NCBI RefSeq assembly: GCF_026151205.1
Contig: NC_087073.1
Coordinates: 15,023,837 to 15,087,836, forward strand
Source: Bolinopsis microptera
Lineage: Eukaryota; Ctenophora; Tentaculata; Lobata; Bolinopsidae
Reading direction: 5' to 3'
Length of the DNA: 64,000 bases
A program made the position numbers and the translations under genes. The notes below the pieces were generated by a model. It did no database searches and was not told the origin of the DNA. It saw nothing but the letters and a program-made list of their open reading frames with translations. Below, piece by piece: positions 54,501-63,935 of this stretch. Numbering within the stretch: position 1 is the first letter of the stretch; each line of letters opens with the position of its first letter.

Positions 54501-57500
54501 ACTAAGTTTGATAGATAAGGAATCATGCCTACTCAATGTGAAACTGTTACTTGGGATCAAATGTGATTTTACAAGAGAAATAAGGGGTTAAGACAGAATC
54601 TCATGCCAGAAGCATCTTTCATACAGAAATGGCACGATGTTATCAGTATGTCGGTACTGTCATTGATCTTGACATAAAAATCACTTACGAACAAAAAGCA
54701 CGCTCATTTACTTACTGACATATGGAGGTAAAACTAGAGAAATAGCAATGGTTAGTGAAAAATTAGACTTTTAAAAAGTTTATTATGAAGCAGTCGGAAT
54801 ATTTTGTATTTTTAAAATAAGTTCAACAAGTTTTAACTTACTCTTTTCCTGGTCCGATAAACTTTGAACTAGTCCAGGGATGTTCCTAGCAAAACTTTTG
54901 GCGGTGAGTATGCTCTCGACACTATGGCTGAAACAGTTTTTGATCAGGTTAGGATACATTTCAAACTCAGAATCAGTACCGATTAGAGTAATCACTAACC
55001 AAATTAAAATTAGGGTATCGCTATAGCTTTGGCCTATGTATTATGTTGCATCATATCGAACTGTTTCAAAAAAGCGCTCCTTTGTGCGCGCGCGTCCAGA
55101 ACTGTTGCAGTGGCTGCTGAAAAATTGAAGTTTGCACTGCGCTATTGTAAGAAAACCAGCAAGCATGTCCGAATTTCAATCCCCGCTTTCGATGATTTCA
55201 CAAACAATAACAATGAGCAATTCCTCCAATCCCTGAAACCAATAAAATGTGGGTAAACCGTAAAATAATGGTCGGAATATTCGCGATAAAAGTTAACGAA
55301 CATTAACAATGCCGAGTTAAAGTTTGATATTCGACGGTCGGAATATTGGATACTTATTGGGTACGCTGCAATGACAGTTTCTTTATTGCAAGACAATTAG
55401 CAACGACTACCAACACTTACTGCAGACATTTATTGTGGCATAAAGGAAATTTTGTTAAATATCAGCTGTGAAGTTTTGTTTGTGCTCTGAAGTAGACACG
55501 TGACACAGCATCATCTGCTGAACTTGAACTTTAAGTAAGAAAATCAAGATTCACTCGTGTTAACAGCACTAAACTGTTAAACTAACATTTATCAGTCGAT
55601 ATTAATCCGATTAAACATTTTACAGACTTCCCTCAGGCTCCTGTCTGCTCCGTGAACACCTTCTTTTAGAAGGGTTTATATTCTCTTCAACATATGCCAG
55701 ACTTTTTAGAGAGGTTTCGATGATAAGAATACTTCTAAATGTTGAACAAATCATAATCCAAAAGTGATGTGTGAGCACTTAGCAGCCTAACTTAATAAAT
55801 TGTTAACCTCATCTCCCAAAGATGTTGCCCTGCCCCCAATGTAGTGGTACGCTCGTTAAGCCATTGTGTGTATAGTGTATGTAACTAGAGCTGTCTTACC
55901 AAGTCCACCAGAGAAGTTTACAGTTACAATAAGAACAACCTCCCCGCCTGTCATTCAACTGTTATTGGATATAAGTCGGAAGAATAATCGCACTTCACTT
56001 CTCGTACCACAACACTGCCATCTAACGATCTATCCTACACCTTGAAAGCATGATAATATGTTCATCAGAGATATGTAAAATATAGTCAAAGTTTTAAGTT
56101 GCGCCCTATTCTCAAACATGAAGAATGCGAATACGTCTTCGATAGGAATCTGGTTACCTAACTCGAAATATTTTAAACAGTTTAATTTTTCTTCAAAGAG
56201 TTGTAAAGCCATACAACTTGAATTAATATGCGATAAATCGTATGCGATACTAGAGTGGTTAAGTGTTAACTTACTCTGTGAAGGCGATTAGAAAAAGGGC
56301 TCCAGAAATTGTTCCGAAATGCGTAGGAGGGTTTAATTTACTGCAAATACTCGGATTAATATTAAACATCTTGACTTAAATGAAGCTCACTGTACTTGTG
56401 AAGTGTGTCCCACAATAGTATAAGTTCACAGTGCCCTAAAAGCTAAACCGAGCCTCTGGTCACGTACAGGCTACATCTTGTAATCTGATCCCATAAAATG
56501 TGAGTAACATATGGTGCAAATCCCTTCATCAGCTCAAAACGGATATTGTACCTACAGATTTTTGGGGTACACACGACACCGTACGGCACCTCTCACACGA
56601 CAGCATACGGCACCTCTCACACGGCACGTGGGTCTCACACGGGCGACACGCCACCACGAAAACGATAAACGACACCTCATCAACACGTCTAAAATTAAAC
56701 CCCAGCTACAAGCGTGATTAATAAGGAAGTGAGCAGAACTCATTAATAATTTGGGAATATCATATGCAGGGACAAAAGGATTTCGCGGCATGTACGAAAT
56801 CGCGAAATTTCCCATTCTCCGCGACAAATTTTATGTATAGTTTAATGTATAGCCTGTTAAATTTCGCGGTACCGCGAAATTTGGCCAAAATAATCGCGAA
56901 ATCCTTTTGTCCCTGATCATATGGGCTCATTAAATATGAGAGTTTACTAGTTTTAACTTTATGCTTAAAACCTCACAAACATTAGATAAAAAGAGAGCGT
57001 GAAATTTGAGAACTTCCTACATTGAGGTCATATTATATGCCTATTTCAATAATTTGAGCCGTTATCGGATAAGACCCGAGACCCTGTGCGTATGTAAACA
57101 TTTCAACCAGTGAGGTTTAGAAAACATTTATAATTCACGAGTAACACTCTATATTATCCAGTATTACAATAAATATAATAATCAGTACCACTTTTGCCAT
57201 TTATATTTGTAGTTAATAGGTTAGAGGATAATACCTAGTCGTAATTTATCATTTGAGTTGTCAATGCCAATAATTGTCACTCACAAAGCTACTCCAGTGC
57301 AAGTATCGATAAATCATGAAGGTGTTACATTGTAATTTTGTAATTTCCCCAATAGAACGAAGTTACCTAGGACCTTCAGAGTTACTACATCCAGAACTTA
57401 CGTCCGAATGAAAATGACCTAACAAAATTTAGAAGACCAAAGACATAGAGTTTCAAGTATTAACCAGGCGACGGGTGGTAGCCGATCAAACCATAAGAGT

Positions 57501-58749
57501 GAGTCAGCCTAAGTTGTAACTAGTGCTGATTCTTTAATTACAATGGTTATATACACAAGTACACATGATTCCCCTGTACATTAAACCAGTGCGAAGTTTA
57601 CGTGCCGGCACAGTGCTCCAGTTTAATAGTTTCACGCTGTACCAGATTTAGGGAGTTATAGAACTTCTATAGTAGTAGCCAGTAGCCAGTAGGGGGTGGT
57701 GTAGTGATGTACGCGTTCGGAGTAGCACTCTGGCTGCAGCAGGTGTGCGAAAATAGATGGACATTAGGTTTGCTCGGTACAGATAAGATTTAGGCTGACA
57801 TGAGAACGAATAAATCACGTACGATACCCTAGTCTTGTGACAGCCCCTACCAACATTAAGGTAACATTTAGGTATACTTCTAGGTCTGACTTCTCTGAAT
57901 GGAAGTTTGGTGTTCAATACGAAGAGTCCAGATTTTATAGTTTAGTGTAGAGAGAATTGAGACAAGTGGTTGCTTATTTATATTTAGAGCAATCCAGTTT
58001 TCAGATTTCAGCCAAACTTTCGACCAGTGGTTTTGTACCGATGAACCCATATCCGGGTGTACATCAGTACTGAGTACATGTCTCCATTAGGGGGAATAAA
58101 ATAAGCGAACATAAGAGCAGTGCGTAATTGACTTCCCCAGGCTAATCTACCGTTACCCACGTTAACGCACTCAGATAGTGCCGGGAGAGGCCTGGTGATA
58201 ATTTCCTTAAAGTGACAGTTTCTGTCACTGTAGAGTGAACTTTGAGCAAATCGGCATTGGGCCTTATCGTTCGGACCTAGTACTATTTGTTGAAATGTAA
58301 GAGAAATATGGTGAACATTTCCACCAATTGGAAAACAAGTTAACATTTTAATACTGTCGCCATCAACCATATTACACCACCATGAGCTGAGCGAATTCGT
58401 AGAAATTTAACAATATAATGAATATTAACTTCTTCATAATCCATATTACTTGACTGCCTCTTGTTTTGACCTCAAAAGGAGTAAAGGAGTGTAACTCTGA
58501 AACTACTTCTAAAGACTCAGCTTTCAAATAAATATTAGAAACAAACCTGCGTGCTCGGCTGGAAGCAGACATGACATCCTCCATATCATTAGAGGTATCA
58601 CTTAACTCTGTGTCAAGAGTGTGACTCTCTACTCCATCCACAATTAAACTACTGACATCTTCTCCTTCTCCTCTGTCTTCAGTACCAATCACCTCGGATT
58701 GTACAATATCATCTGCTGTCTTCACTTGAGGTTCTACATTTTCAGTCAT
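27530..58749 (-). CDS. SSH: Slingshot-family protein phosphatase (cofilin phosphatase), complete
   Basis: Dephosphorylates ADF/cofilin and so activates actin severing. Exons in transcript order: 58749-58547, 54927-54842, 54240-54146, 53411-53238, 53084-52927, 52633-52445, 49688-49529, 48859-48675, 48526-48394, 45767-45628, 45263-45131, 38850-38686, 30683-30162, 29679-29532 and 27870-27530. All phases fit, giving 943 residues. An in-frame TGA 12 nt upstream supports the ATG. Residues ~129-300 match the SSH-N region (KKRYMVIMVGAH, EMDGDGGIKI, YIFKPVNLQALW). 302-355 is the DEK-C-like domain (LEIRKQLESDFN). 356-507 is the dual-specificity phosphatase: IFDYLYLGNEWNASHL, Asp420 in DEE (general acid), and HCRMGVSRSAS with Cys451 as nucleophile. 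The ~430-residue tail is polar and unrecognised. Exons 2-3 are the least certain by homology but are phase-perfect. Introns host several genes and transposons. Confidence 0.93.
28281..28556. repeat. 30-bp minisatellite in the last Slingshot intron
   Basis: About nine copies of a 30-31-bp unit, TGTCGTCAATACATCCAGAT followed by ATAATGATTC, with few changes. It reads open on both strands, producing repetitive spurious frames. Confidence 0.9.
31051..31631 (+). CDS. Small secreted VWC-like cysteine-rich protein nested in Slingshot
   Basis: Three exons, 31051-31180, 31336-31457 and 31590-31631, join in phase to 97 residues. The ATG at 31051 starts a clear signal peptide (MFRVLTVLIVSALVLSVLS); an upstream in-frame ATG at 30976 would place it inside the protein. 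The mature chain carries WCWDPW, then CRVCTCDGEG, MCSDIPC, SCPD, DCNCPKYVCP and stop. The C-x-x-C-x-C and late C-x-C spacing resembles a von Willebrand factor C domain of about 60 residues, so a single-domain extracellular protein of the kind seen in animal BMP-modulator and immune-response families is possible. It is transcribed against Slingshot in the intron 30684-38685. Function unknown. Confidence 0.7.
32277..34345 (+). mobile_element. Penelope-like retroelement (RT plus GIY-YIG), one frame break
   Basis: Two frames, 32277-33020 and 33053-34345, are parts of one polyprotein. The first has the N-terminal and early RT region (YPMAKDHKP, KVRVVQP). Motif A (SLDVENMYPTLP) lies at about 33044-33080 in the second frame; its reading continues upstream past the first frame's stop at 33018-33020, so a single indel near 33011-33020 separates them. 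The second frame has GIGTGS and the catalytic YVDD at about 33353, then a C-terminal Cys-rich motif (CECELC) and a GIY-YIG endonuclease (YVYKAK, LYIGAS, RGRIYEHE). This order defines endonuclease-bearing Penelope-like elements. No terminal repeats were identified with certainty. It lies in a Slingshot intron in the opposite orientation. Confidence 0.9.
34855..35130. repeat. Diverged direct duplication downstream of the Penelope-like element
   Basis: Two copies of about 125 bp start at 34855 and 35001, sharing CGCTTCCTTCCAC and AACT-AGCAAC words. A second pair of about 90-bp copies lies at 34408-34530 (ATTGGTAACCC ... GCATGGATGT). They may be the 3' region of the retroelement or an older duplication. 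Confidence 0.55.
35267..36846 (+). CDS. LamG/pentraxin-like lectin domain plus coiled coil and two C-terminal repeats, frame-broken
   Basis: The frame 35267-36022 encodes a concanavalin-A-like jelly-roll domain of about 165 residues (VSACGWIKD, GTWFLACMTW, RYYVNGKVIG, KLRLGNWGGG) and then a charged coiled coil. At about 36005-36012 the frame stops (TAG 36020-36022), but the coiled coil continues in another frame (KVNTRLNSTVRELEEM) to 36174, followed by exons 36416-36583 and 36761-36846 in matching phase. The C-terminal part repeats a ~50-residue unit: F-x-N-R-T-F-T, a Trp, KLVG, then T-x-x-x-I/V. A splice-like AG precedes 35253, so a 5' exon may be missing; MILFFNILSLLIV, signal-like, opens at 35196 in another frame. 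Either a recent pseudogene or a one-base assembly error. Confidence 0.6.
36982..38106. mobile_element. 1.1-kb inverted-terminal element, TACGGGTATATGCCTCACAG ends
   Basis: The left end TACGGGTATATGCCTCACAG (36982) is matched inverted at 38080-38106. The interior repeats CCTCACAAAATGGCC at 37350-37390 and 37555-37580, with inverted copies (GGCCATTTTGTGAGG) at 37736. Non-coding; frames inside are random. The termini include TA, which may be the target duplication. Confidence 0.75.
38955..39402. mobile_element. MITE related to the 42487-42975 copy
   Basis: It shares GGGGGATTTGGTTGTTGATT, GGAATGGATCGGGTATCCGG and CTTGGCCGGATATCA with the copy at 42487. The right end TTACGTAATATGTGAACGAC plus CCC is intact; the left terminus has decayed. 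It lies about 100 bp upstream of a Slingshot exon. Confidence 0.75.
39764..40751. mobile_element. 988-bp TTAA-flanked element with GGCCAGAGGGGG ends
   Basis: TTAA at 39760-39763 and 40752-40755 flank inverted termini GGCCAGAGGGGGGGGG and CCCCCCCTCTGGCC. A TTAA target duplication is the piggyBac signature. The interior is AT-rich with repeated GAGGTTAA-C/G words and no transposase; the 102-residue frame at 39900 has no motif. Confidence 0.75.
41641..41760. repeat. CCCGGT hexamer array, block 1
   Basis: Tandem TCCCGG units with interruptions. The next block 0.4 kb downstream has the same composition and the same flanking words (GGGATTGGCAATTTTGAGCT), so the two blocks are a duplicated repeat. 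Confidence 0.9.
42170..42450. repeat. CCCGGT/CACGGT hexamer array, block 2
   Basis: Longer copy of the hexamer array, with a CACGGT variant in the middle. Both strands are open but the encoded Gly-Thr or Pro-Gly strings are artefacts. Confidence 0.9.
42487..42975. mobile_element. 489-bp MITE, GGGGTCGTTCACATATTACG termini, TA duplication
   Basis: The left end GGGGTCGTTCACATATTACG at 42487 and the inverted right end ending CGACCCC at 42975 are flanked by TA on each side. It is the most complete of three family members here. Confidence 0.8.
43199..44136 (+). CDS. Secreted cysteine-rich protein nested in Slingshot; open frame resumes after TAG
   Basis: Exons 43199-43257, 43425-43575 and 43762-44136 join in phase to 194 residues. 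The start gives a signal peptide (MRRCSFILFASLFLPYCATR). Cysteines recur as LCTG, MCG, LCLG, VCCGEY, SCALG, SCRF and ICADNC, with an N-glycosylation site NIT. No family recognised. After the TAG at 44134-44136 the same frame stays open for 70 codons to TGA at 44347-44349, with a protein-like composition, a dibasic KRHKRQF site, further cysteines and FFTWLVIARG. So the stop may be a nonsense mutation, a sequencing error, a readthrough codon, or be removed by a very short intron. A transposon begins 12 bp after the TGA. Confidence 0.6.
44362..45047. mobile_element. 686-bp element with poly-G/poly-C termini
   Basis: Inverted ends are a G run plus CAACCATATTAAAG (44362) and CTTTAATATGGTTG plus a C run (45047). 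CTATTT on both sides (44356-44361, 45047-45052) is a candidate 5-6-bp target duplication. A direct repeat of about 60 bp (AAAATGTAGGATTTTTCCCG onward) sits inside each end. No transposase. Confidence 0.75.
45272..45331. repeat. Five 12-bp repeats combining AP-1 and E-box words
   Basis: Five head-to-tail copies of GGTGAGTCACGT (the first reads CAT). Each holds TGAGTCA, the AP-1/TRE consensus, and successive units form CACGTG E-boxes. It lies 9 bp upstream of the Slingshot exon at 45263 in transcript order, within its acceptor region. Confidence 0.85.
46538..48092. mobile_element. Element inserted in the outer palindrome, 8-bp duplication CCTGAAAG
   Basis: CCTGAAAG at 46530-46537 and 48093-48100 brackets it, and the uninterrupted version (CCTGAAAGTTT) is preserved in the sister palindrome. 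Inverted termini: GGGGGAATGCAACGTCAATT and complement. Subterminal arrays of TGTCAATTAA lie at both ends (46555-46620; about ten copies at 47932-48030). An 8-bp duplication is typical of hAT elements. Confidence 0.8.
46823..47542. mobile_element. Inner TTAA-flanked palindromic element (720 bp), second copy
   Basis: Arms 46823-47175 and about 47190-47542 are near-perfect reverse complements, flanked by TTAA at 46819-46822 and 47543-47546. High identity to the split outer copy points to recent activity of this non-autonomous family. Confidence 0.85.
50680..52262 (-). mobile_element. 5'-truncated non-LTR retrotransposon (LINE) reverse-transcriptase fragment
   Basis: A 409-residue frame (52259-51030, minus) begins inside the RT domain: GVPQGSILGPLLF, then FILYADDANIL (catalytic YADD), GLSLNVKKT, FLGVILDEKLTWQKHI and a typical C-terminal 'thumb' region to a stop. 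The 3' flank ends in a CAAAA-type tail (TTTTG repeats at about 50680-50699 on the plus strand), as in non-LTR elements. The upstream half of RT and any endonuclease are missing. It lies in a Slingshot intron, same strand as the host gene. Jockey/CR1-like by general look; clade not determined. Confidence 0.9.
52345..52470 (-). repeat. Tandem triplication of a Slingshot exon 3' end and its splice donor
   Basis: The last ~30 bp of the exon ending at 52445 (GAGAGCCAAGTCGCTAAACA ...) plus donor is followed in the intron by two further copies of a ~45-48-bp unit. The donor GTAAGTATT of the coding copy is GCCAGTATT and GTCAGTATT in the two intronic copies, so only the first is a good splice site. 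Confidence 0.8.
55000..58546. other. First Slingshot intron, remainder
   Basis: 3.6 kb between coding exons 1 and 2. Apart from the hAT-type MITE and a short CACACGRCA/ACGGCACCTCTCACACG repeat at 56565-56640, nothing is recognised. Minus-strand open frames at 57917-57648 and 58370-58008 (120 residues) lack motifs and splice support. Confidence 0.5.
56767..56915. mobile_element. 149-bp hAT-type MITE with perfect 8-bp target duplication
   Basis: Inverted termini of CAGGGACAAAAGGATTTCGC are flanked by ATCATATG on both sides (56759-56766, 56916-56923). CAGGG...CCCTG ends with 8-bp duplications are characteristic of hAT elements. Too short to code; its transposase must come from elsewhere. Confidence 0.88.
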
Positions 58750-60600
58750 TTCACGAGCACCTCAAGAACTTTCATTTCTTGAGCTCCCACACAAAGGTTA
58801 CATTTATTTGCTGTAAAGAAAGAGACTTTGGTTAGATTCAAGTCTCACGGTGAGATCGTCATTACATTTTTAAATGGATAACCATTACGGTAAATGAGAA
58901 GACGTCATTTCTTTGTACAATTATATAGCCAAGCATCGAATTTGATGATGCAAAATGAGACAATGTAAAGAAACATTGTTCAATGAGGTAGCCCATCGGT
59001 TGCAAAATTACGTAATCTCGGCAAATATTTCATCACGCTCAATTAATGCGGGATGGAGCAGTCCTGGTTACCAAGATTACAAACATTAAGTAAGAAAAGA
59101 TTATATAGAAAAATCTGAGTAGATCCTAGACATAAAACAACGAGAGAATTATAACATCACGTAATTTTCAAATTGATGCAGACTCAAGCAGGTATGTAAT
59201 TGATACAAGTATGTGAACTGCTTAGGTGATATAATGGAATGAGCATTCCAATATACCAACACAAACACTGAGATAAATTAAAGCTATAATGTGAAGGTTC
59301 AGCTATTTAAAAAACAGAGCGTTGTTTTCTATCCGTATTGTCTGGAATCTGGATGGAATGACATAATTACGATATCATGGCTCTAATTTTGTGGCTATGT
59401 ATATTCAGTACCAAATTTCACGATTCATGGTTTCTGAATGAGCTGCTATAAAAACACCCTGTTCACATTGAGTAATAATTTTAGTTCTTACACTGAGTAT
59501 TGTTTCAGAGGTCAAATTATATTGTGAGCTGTGACTCAAAGGACAATTTGATATTGTACACTAACCTAACACATAACAGCTACAGACAGTGGAATGTACA
59601 GCTTAGTTTGATTTGTGTTTGGTAGTGAAACTTTCAGATATGCGGTATGCCTTATCTTCTCTAAGTCTTCAGAATTGAATAATGACAATAAAATATGATC
59701 ATAAATGAAGCACAACTAATGAATGTCGAATGTCGTGCTATGTATTACGAGACATGGATTTTTTAAACTTAAAAAACCCTAATACTAAATATTAGTTTAA
59801 AGTCGAAAAGAGATCTTGTTAAATGTAGCAAGCTAAGCAATCAATTATATCTGGGAAAATTAGAGGGAAAAATACATCAGATTTTCCAGTGAGTTCAGTG
59901 GGAGCAGTCCAGAAAAGATTCCTTAACAAACTTGTAAATATTTTGACAACCAGACAGATTCCAGAGTTTTGAAAAAGATAAGAAATGGAAGGGAAGATGA
60001 TGCCCTCATTGGAATTCTTTTTTTAAGTGTCAAGATGACAGCAAAAGTATGGCACAACAAGCAGCTCATGCCAAATAATACATATTAGTATAAGGAATTA
60101 ATGGCACTTCAAAGAATATAGAGCTATTGAAATATAACGAAAGACGTGTCATTAAGCAGTAAGCAACAGTCTGATGAGGATTGTGGCTCGGCCTCAACAA
60201 TCCTCGTCAGACGAACCAGCAGATCTAAAGGTCCATGTTCTGAATTTGAAACACGATACAATTCCTGAGCATGCCACAGTAAGGACCATATGCTTTGAGA
60301 TGTTTTGTCGGGAGTGTGTCCATTCTCTAGGGGGCATTAGAAGCTTCAAATTCTCTAGTTAAATCACAGAGAGATCCCGATAAAAACAGGCGAGAAGGCA
60401 GCAAAATGTACATATTATGAAAGTTACACTGATGACTGATCACCCCCTTTTTGTTCACAGCCCATTTAAAGTTATCAAAACTGAATAGCACACACAAAGC
60501 ATTAAACTCCTAGCAAACAAAAACGCGCCAAAATATATGTGAAACTGCTTAACACCATGATCGCAAGCTCAACAACAATAAACAGTAGTGCATCATGAAT
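58750..60600. other. Region upstream of Slingshot, no gene recognised
   Basis: AT-rich; contains the presumed Slingshot promoter and 5' UTR. No TATA box or CpG-rich promoter is evident near 58750-58850, so non-coding first exons may lie farther upstream. Confidence 0.45.
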
Positions 60601-60629
60601 GAATTAACTGAGATGAGCGCTCGACTTTA

Positions 60630-62450
60630 GATTTATAATAATTGTGCAGCATTTGCGCGGCGTTTTTACACACGTTGTACACCTCTTTTCGCGCGCGAAG
60701 CTCGCAGCGGCCCCTGTACTGGCCGGCCGCAAGATATTTCTAAGATGGGATTCTAAGATAAAAGATATCTTATATAATATAAGTACAACGTGTAGCAAGC
60801 GGTGTACCTTAATTTTTTAATGCGTGTGCACCTTAATTCTTCAAATTGCACAAATTTCAGTACATTTTATAAAAACTTTTTACCATATAATAGACTTTTC
60901 ATACGTTGTATGACCCGCTGCGCGTACGAGTGCGTGGCTCCCCCTGTATCGTAGAAACTCTACTATACAGACAGCTAGTGGGGGTCACCACGTGATACAA
61001 TAATAAACGGGTTGCTCTATCCAGAGCCCTTGCGCTTGCAGCAGTGGCGCGAAAGCACATGGTTAGGTAAAATAGACGGGTAATTCATAATATAATAGTC
61101 GTGAAATATTTAACCAAGAAAATTGTGACAAAGTGAATTATGGCTTTTGTCAAAGTTTGACGGATTATAACGTGCTATATATTACTGGGCATATGGGCCG
61201 CGCTCAGCCTGTCATTCCGCGCTCAGCCTAGAGCTTACCTGGGGACCCCAGGCTATTATGTTCATTAACATAATAGAGATTAGGCGGAATGACAGGCTGA
61301 GCGCGGCCCAGTAAAGCTTAGCCTGTCATTCAGCCTGAGGTCCCCAGCTAACATATCACCAATCACGTGATCGATACAGTTTTTTGCCGATATCTCGCTA
61401 TCCCTACTATATAAGGGGAGCATTTTAACTTTACGTCATGTGGAGTGTTATGTGGTGATTCGGAATCGATCAGCGTTGAAATTAACGGGTGATATTCGTA
61501 AAATATTTGTTCCATATATACCGTCGACGAGTCCAACTCGGCGTGCGGGTAGTTTGTAAACCTACAACGTTGAAAATACATCGAATGAGGGATATTTATA
61601 TTTCAACTGTCCATGTCAAGGGCCCTTTTAGAAAAATCTCGAAGATCGACTGTAGACTAGTGATTTAGCACGCTCGCCAGTTACTTTGACGGATGTTACT
61701 CGTCTAAATTTCTTCGAAGTAGCGCGCGCCGCTTTCTTCTCGAAATGTTGGCAAGTGCTACGAAGTAGCGCGCGCCGGGCCAAATCATTAACAATGGTTT
61801 AACGGGTGATATAGATACTCGTAAAATATCTGTTCCATATATACCGTCGTTTCATATATTGTATATACCGTCGTTCCATATATACCGTCGACGAGTCCAA
61901 CCCGGCGCGCGTCCTGGTAGGTTTAGCTGCTAATCTGTACGTTTTGAATTTACATGAGCTTTGATGAGGGGAGAGACAAAATCCTAATCTTAAAGTTAAT
62001 ATCTCTCAACAATCCAGGGTATGGTTTAAATATCAGTCTTAACTTGACACACGCTGCAACCCCTTTTGATCGCGTGCACGAGAGGTATACAACGTGTAGC
62101 AAGTCTTAACTGGGTAGTTTGCAGGTGCATTGTTTTTGGTGAACAGATTTTGACAAAGATAATTTCAGTATTTTAACAGCGGAGTAACAAAGCTGACAAC
62201 TTTGAAAAGACAGCTTTCTCAAAAGCTGCAAACCACCATGCGGTGAACTATTGAAACTAGGGACACTGATAGTGATATAATATGTTTGAGCAGTTATAGA
62301 CCGGACAATTGGTATATTTTGTTGACCATTGTTAATGATCTGGCCCGGCGCGCGCTACTTCGTATCACTTGCCATTTCGAGAAGAAAGCGGCGCGCGCTA
62401 CTTCGAAGAAATTTAGACGAGTAACATCCGTCAATATATTTTTAAAGCAA
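60630..62450. repeat. GC-rich composite repeat island, copies 2 and 3
   Basis: 61195-61310 is an inverted repeat of GGGCCGCGCTCAGCCTGTCA around CCTGGGGACCCCAGG. 61680-61800 and 62325-62445 are inverted copies of GGCGCGCGCTACTTCGAAG with ACGAGTAACATCCGTCAA, forming a ~0.77-kb palindromic unit. CGTCGACGAGTCCAACTCGG recurs at about 61522 and, with CC for CT, 61888. The same blocks are at 22580-23310. Confidence 0.7.
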
Positions 62451-63717
62451 AAGCATACTCTGATAATTATACCCGTTGGCGTTAATGGTTAATTTCAAAC
62501 ATAATTTTTTTCGCTCGTATAAATACAAAATGTTTGTTTCTTTTCCTGCAATAAATTGTTTTTCTCTGGGTAAATAATTTTGTGTATGCTTAAATGATTA
62601 TTTAAGCATACACCAAATTGTTTAGTCAATATTTAGTTTTAGTTACAGTTTGCACGTAAATTAAAATTTGCATTATAAATTGTTTCAGTTTATTTCGTGG
62701 TTCGTATAGATTCTCACAGTACATTTTAGTTTGGGTTGTAGGTAAAGTTTATAACGCTAGAAGTTGGAAGTAGTATTAAGCTTTTGATGGACTTTTGATA
62801 TAATATTTTGTTAATTGAAAAAAATGAAATGCGTTATGGCAAAAGATTTCATGCGTAACTGAGATAATGCTATATTGTTAGTTTATTACCTTTTGCCCGC
62901 TCGAGGCTCCCCAAATATCGCATTCGTTACTTTGACCAACCACCAAATAATAACTATAAGCTGTAAGATAGCACTTTTCGGTCAGTGATCCCAATCAACA
63001 ATAAAAGTAGCCCTCATATATATAATAATCGGGCCATAGTTTCAGCCCAATATTGCAGTGTATAAGACATGTACCGTTAGGAAGGTTAAAGCAGTTTGTA
63101 GCTGTCATATCAGTATTTGAAGCGAACAGACTGTATTCTCTGAATATTATAGTGACCTGCTATTTACCGGGATTGCTATGCGCTAGCAGTATAGCACTCT
63201 TGATATGAAGGACAGAATTATCTTTTATGCCAAGGATTTAGTACAGTTTAAAGTGCGTCCAGCACTAGCAGACTGGGTGATCGCTTTTGTACTGGCCAAC
63301 TGTTCCACCACTTCAATTATTTAAGGTACCAAGTTGCTTGGTAAACAGTTAAGCATCTCTAAACCGTCGTGAACAGTGAGTACCATGTTAATGAGCATAC
63401 TAGTTTATAATTATACTGTTTTAATGAGGACATACCATTAGTTTATCATATTAAGATTTGTTCCTCGTCAAAATTCCAATGTCATGACCCAAAACTAGCC
63501 AATGTCTTACTCTTACTACATCATAATTTGTGTTAGTGGTTAGATTTAAGCAGGTCGCCCTGCCCTCTACCCTCTGCCAAAACCGGCCAGTTTGCCTCAA
63601 CTTTTGAGCAAAAATATCTCAACTCGTTGAAGTTTTCATGTTTTCCTTTGCAGAAGGCAAAAATATCGTAGGGAATAAGTATAGTAATTGGGTTTAAATA
63701 TATAAGGTGGGCAAACG
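62451..63717. other. AT-rich region, no gene recognised
   Basis: No coding motif, RNA gene or repeat family recognised apart from short palindromic words (TTTAAGCATAC near 62587-62611). Confidence 0.45.
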
Positions 63718-63785
63718 GGCTCTTACTATTTCGCTCGCCCAAAAATTTCGGCTCTTACTAATTCGCTCGCCCAAAAATTTCACGT
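63718..63785. repeat. Two direct copies of GGCTCTTACTATTTCGCTCG
   Basis: Copies at 63718-63750 and 63751-63782 continue with CCCAAAAATTTC and are nearly identical. They adjoin the telomere-like tract. Confidence 0.85.
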
Positions 63786-63834
63786 GACTTTGGTTTTTAT
63801 GGTTTTGCAGCCGTACAAAACGGTTTTTACATAA

Positions 63835-63935
63835 ACCCTAATCCCAACCCTAACCCTAACCATAACCCCGAAGCTATACATAACCCTTACTTATACTACA
63901 ACCCTAACCCTAACCAGTAACCCGAGCCCTAAACA
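63835..63935. repeat. Degenerate interstitial telomere-like repeat (CCCTAA)n
   Basis: About ten CCCTAA-type hexamers with variants (CCATAA, CCCTTA, CCCGAA) in two clusters. The complement is TTAGGG, the animal telomere unit. Flanked by inverted CACGTGAC words (63781 and 63961). Degenerate, so internal rather than a true chromosome end. Confidence 0.75.

Noticed and set aside
54783-54995. Independent small gene starting at 54995
   Set aside because: The region from 54927 to 54842 fits as a Slingshot exon with correct phases on both sides; the rest of the frame is intronic.
58008-58370. 120-residue minus-strand frame downstream of the first Slingshot exon
   Set aside because: No recognised domain, no signal peptide, and exon 1 joins in phase to the exon at 54927 without it.
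60174-60362. 62-residue plus-strand frame
   Set aside because: No motif, no splice or promoter context, and length expected by chance.
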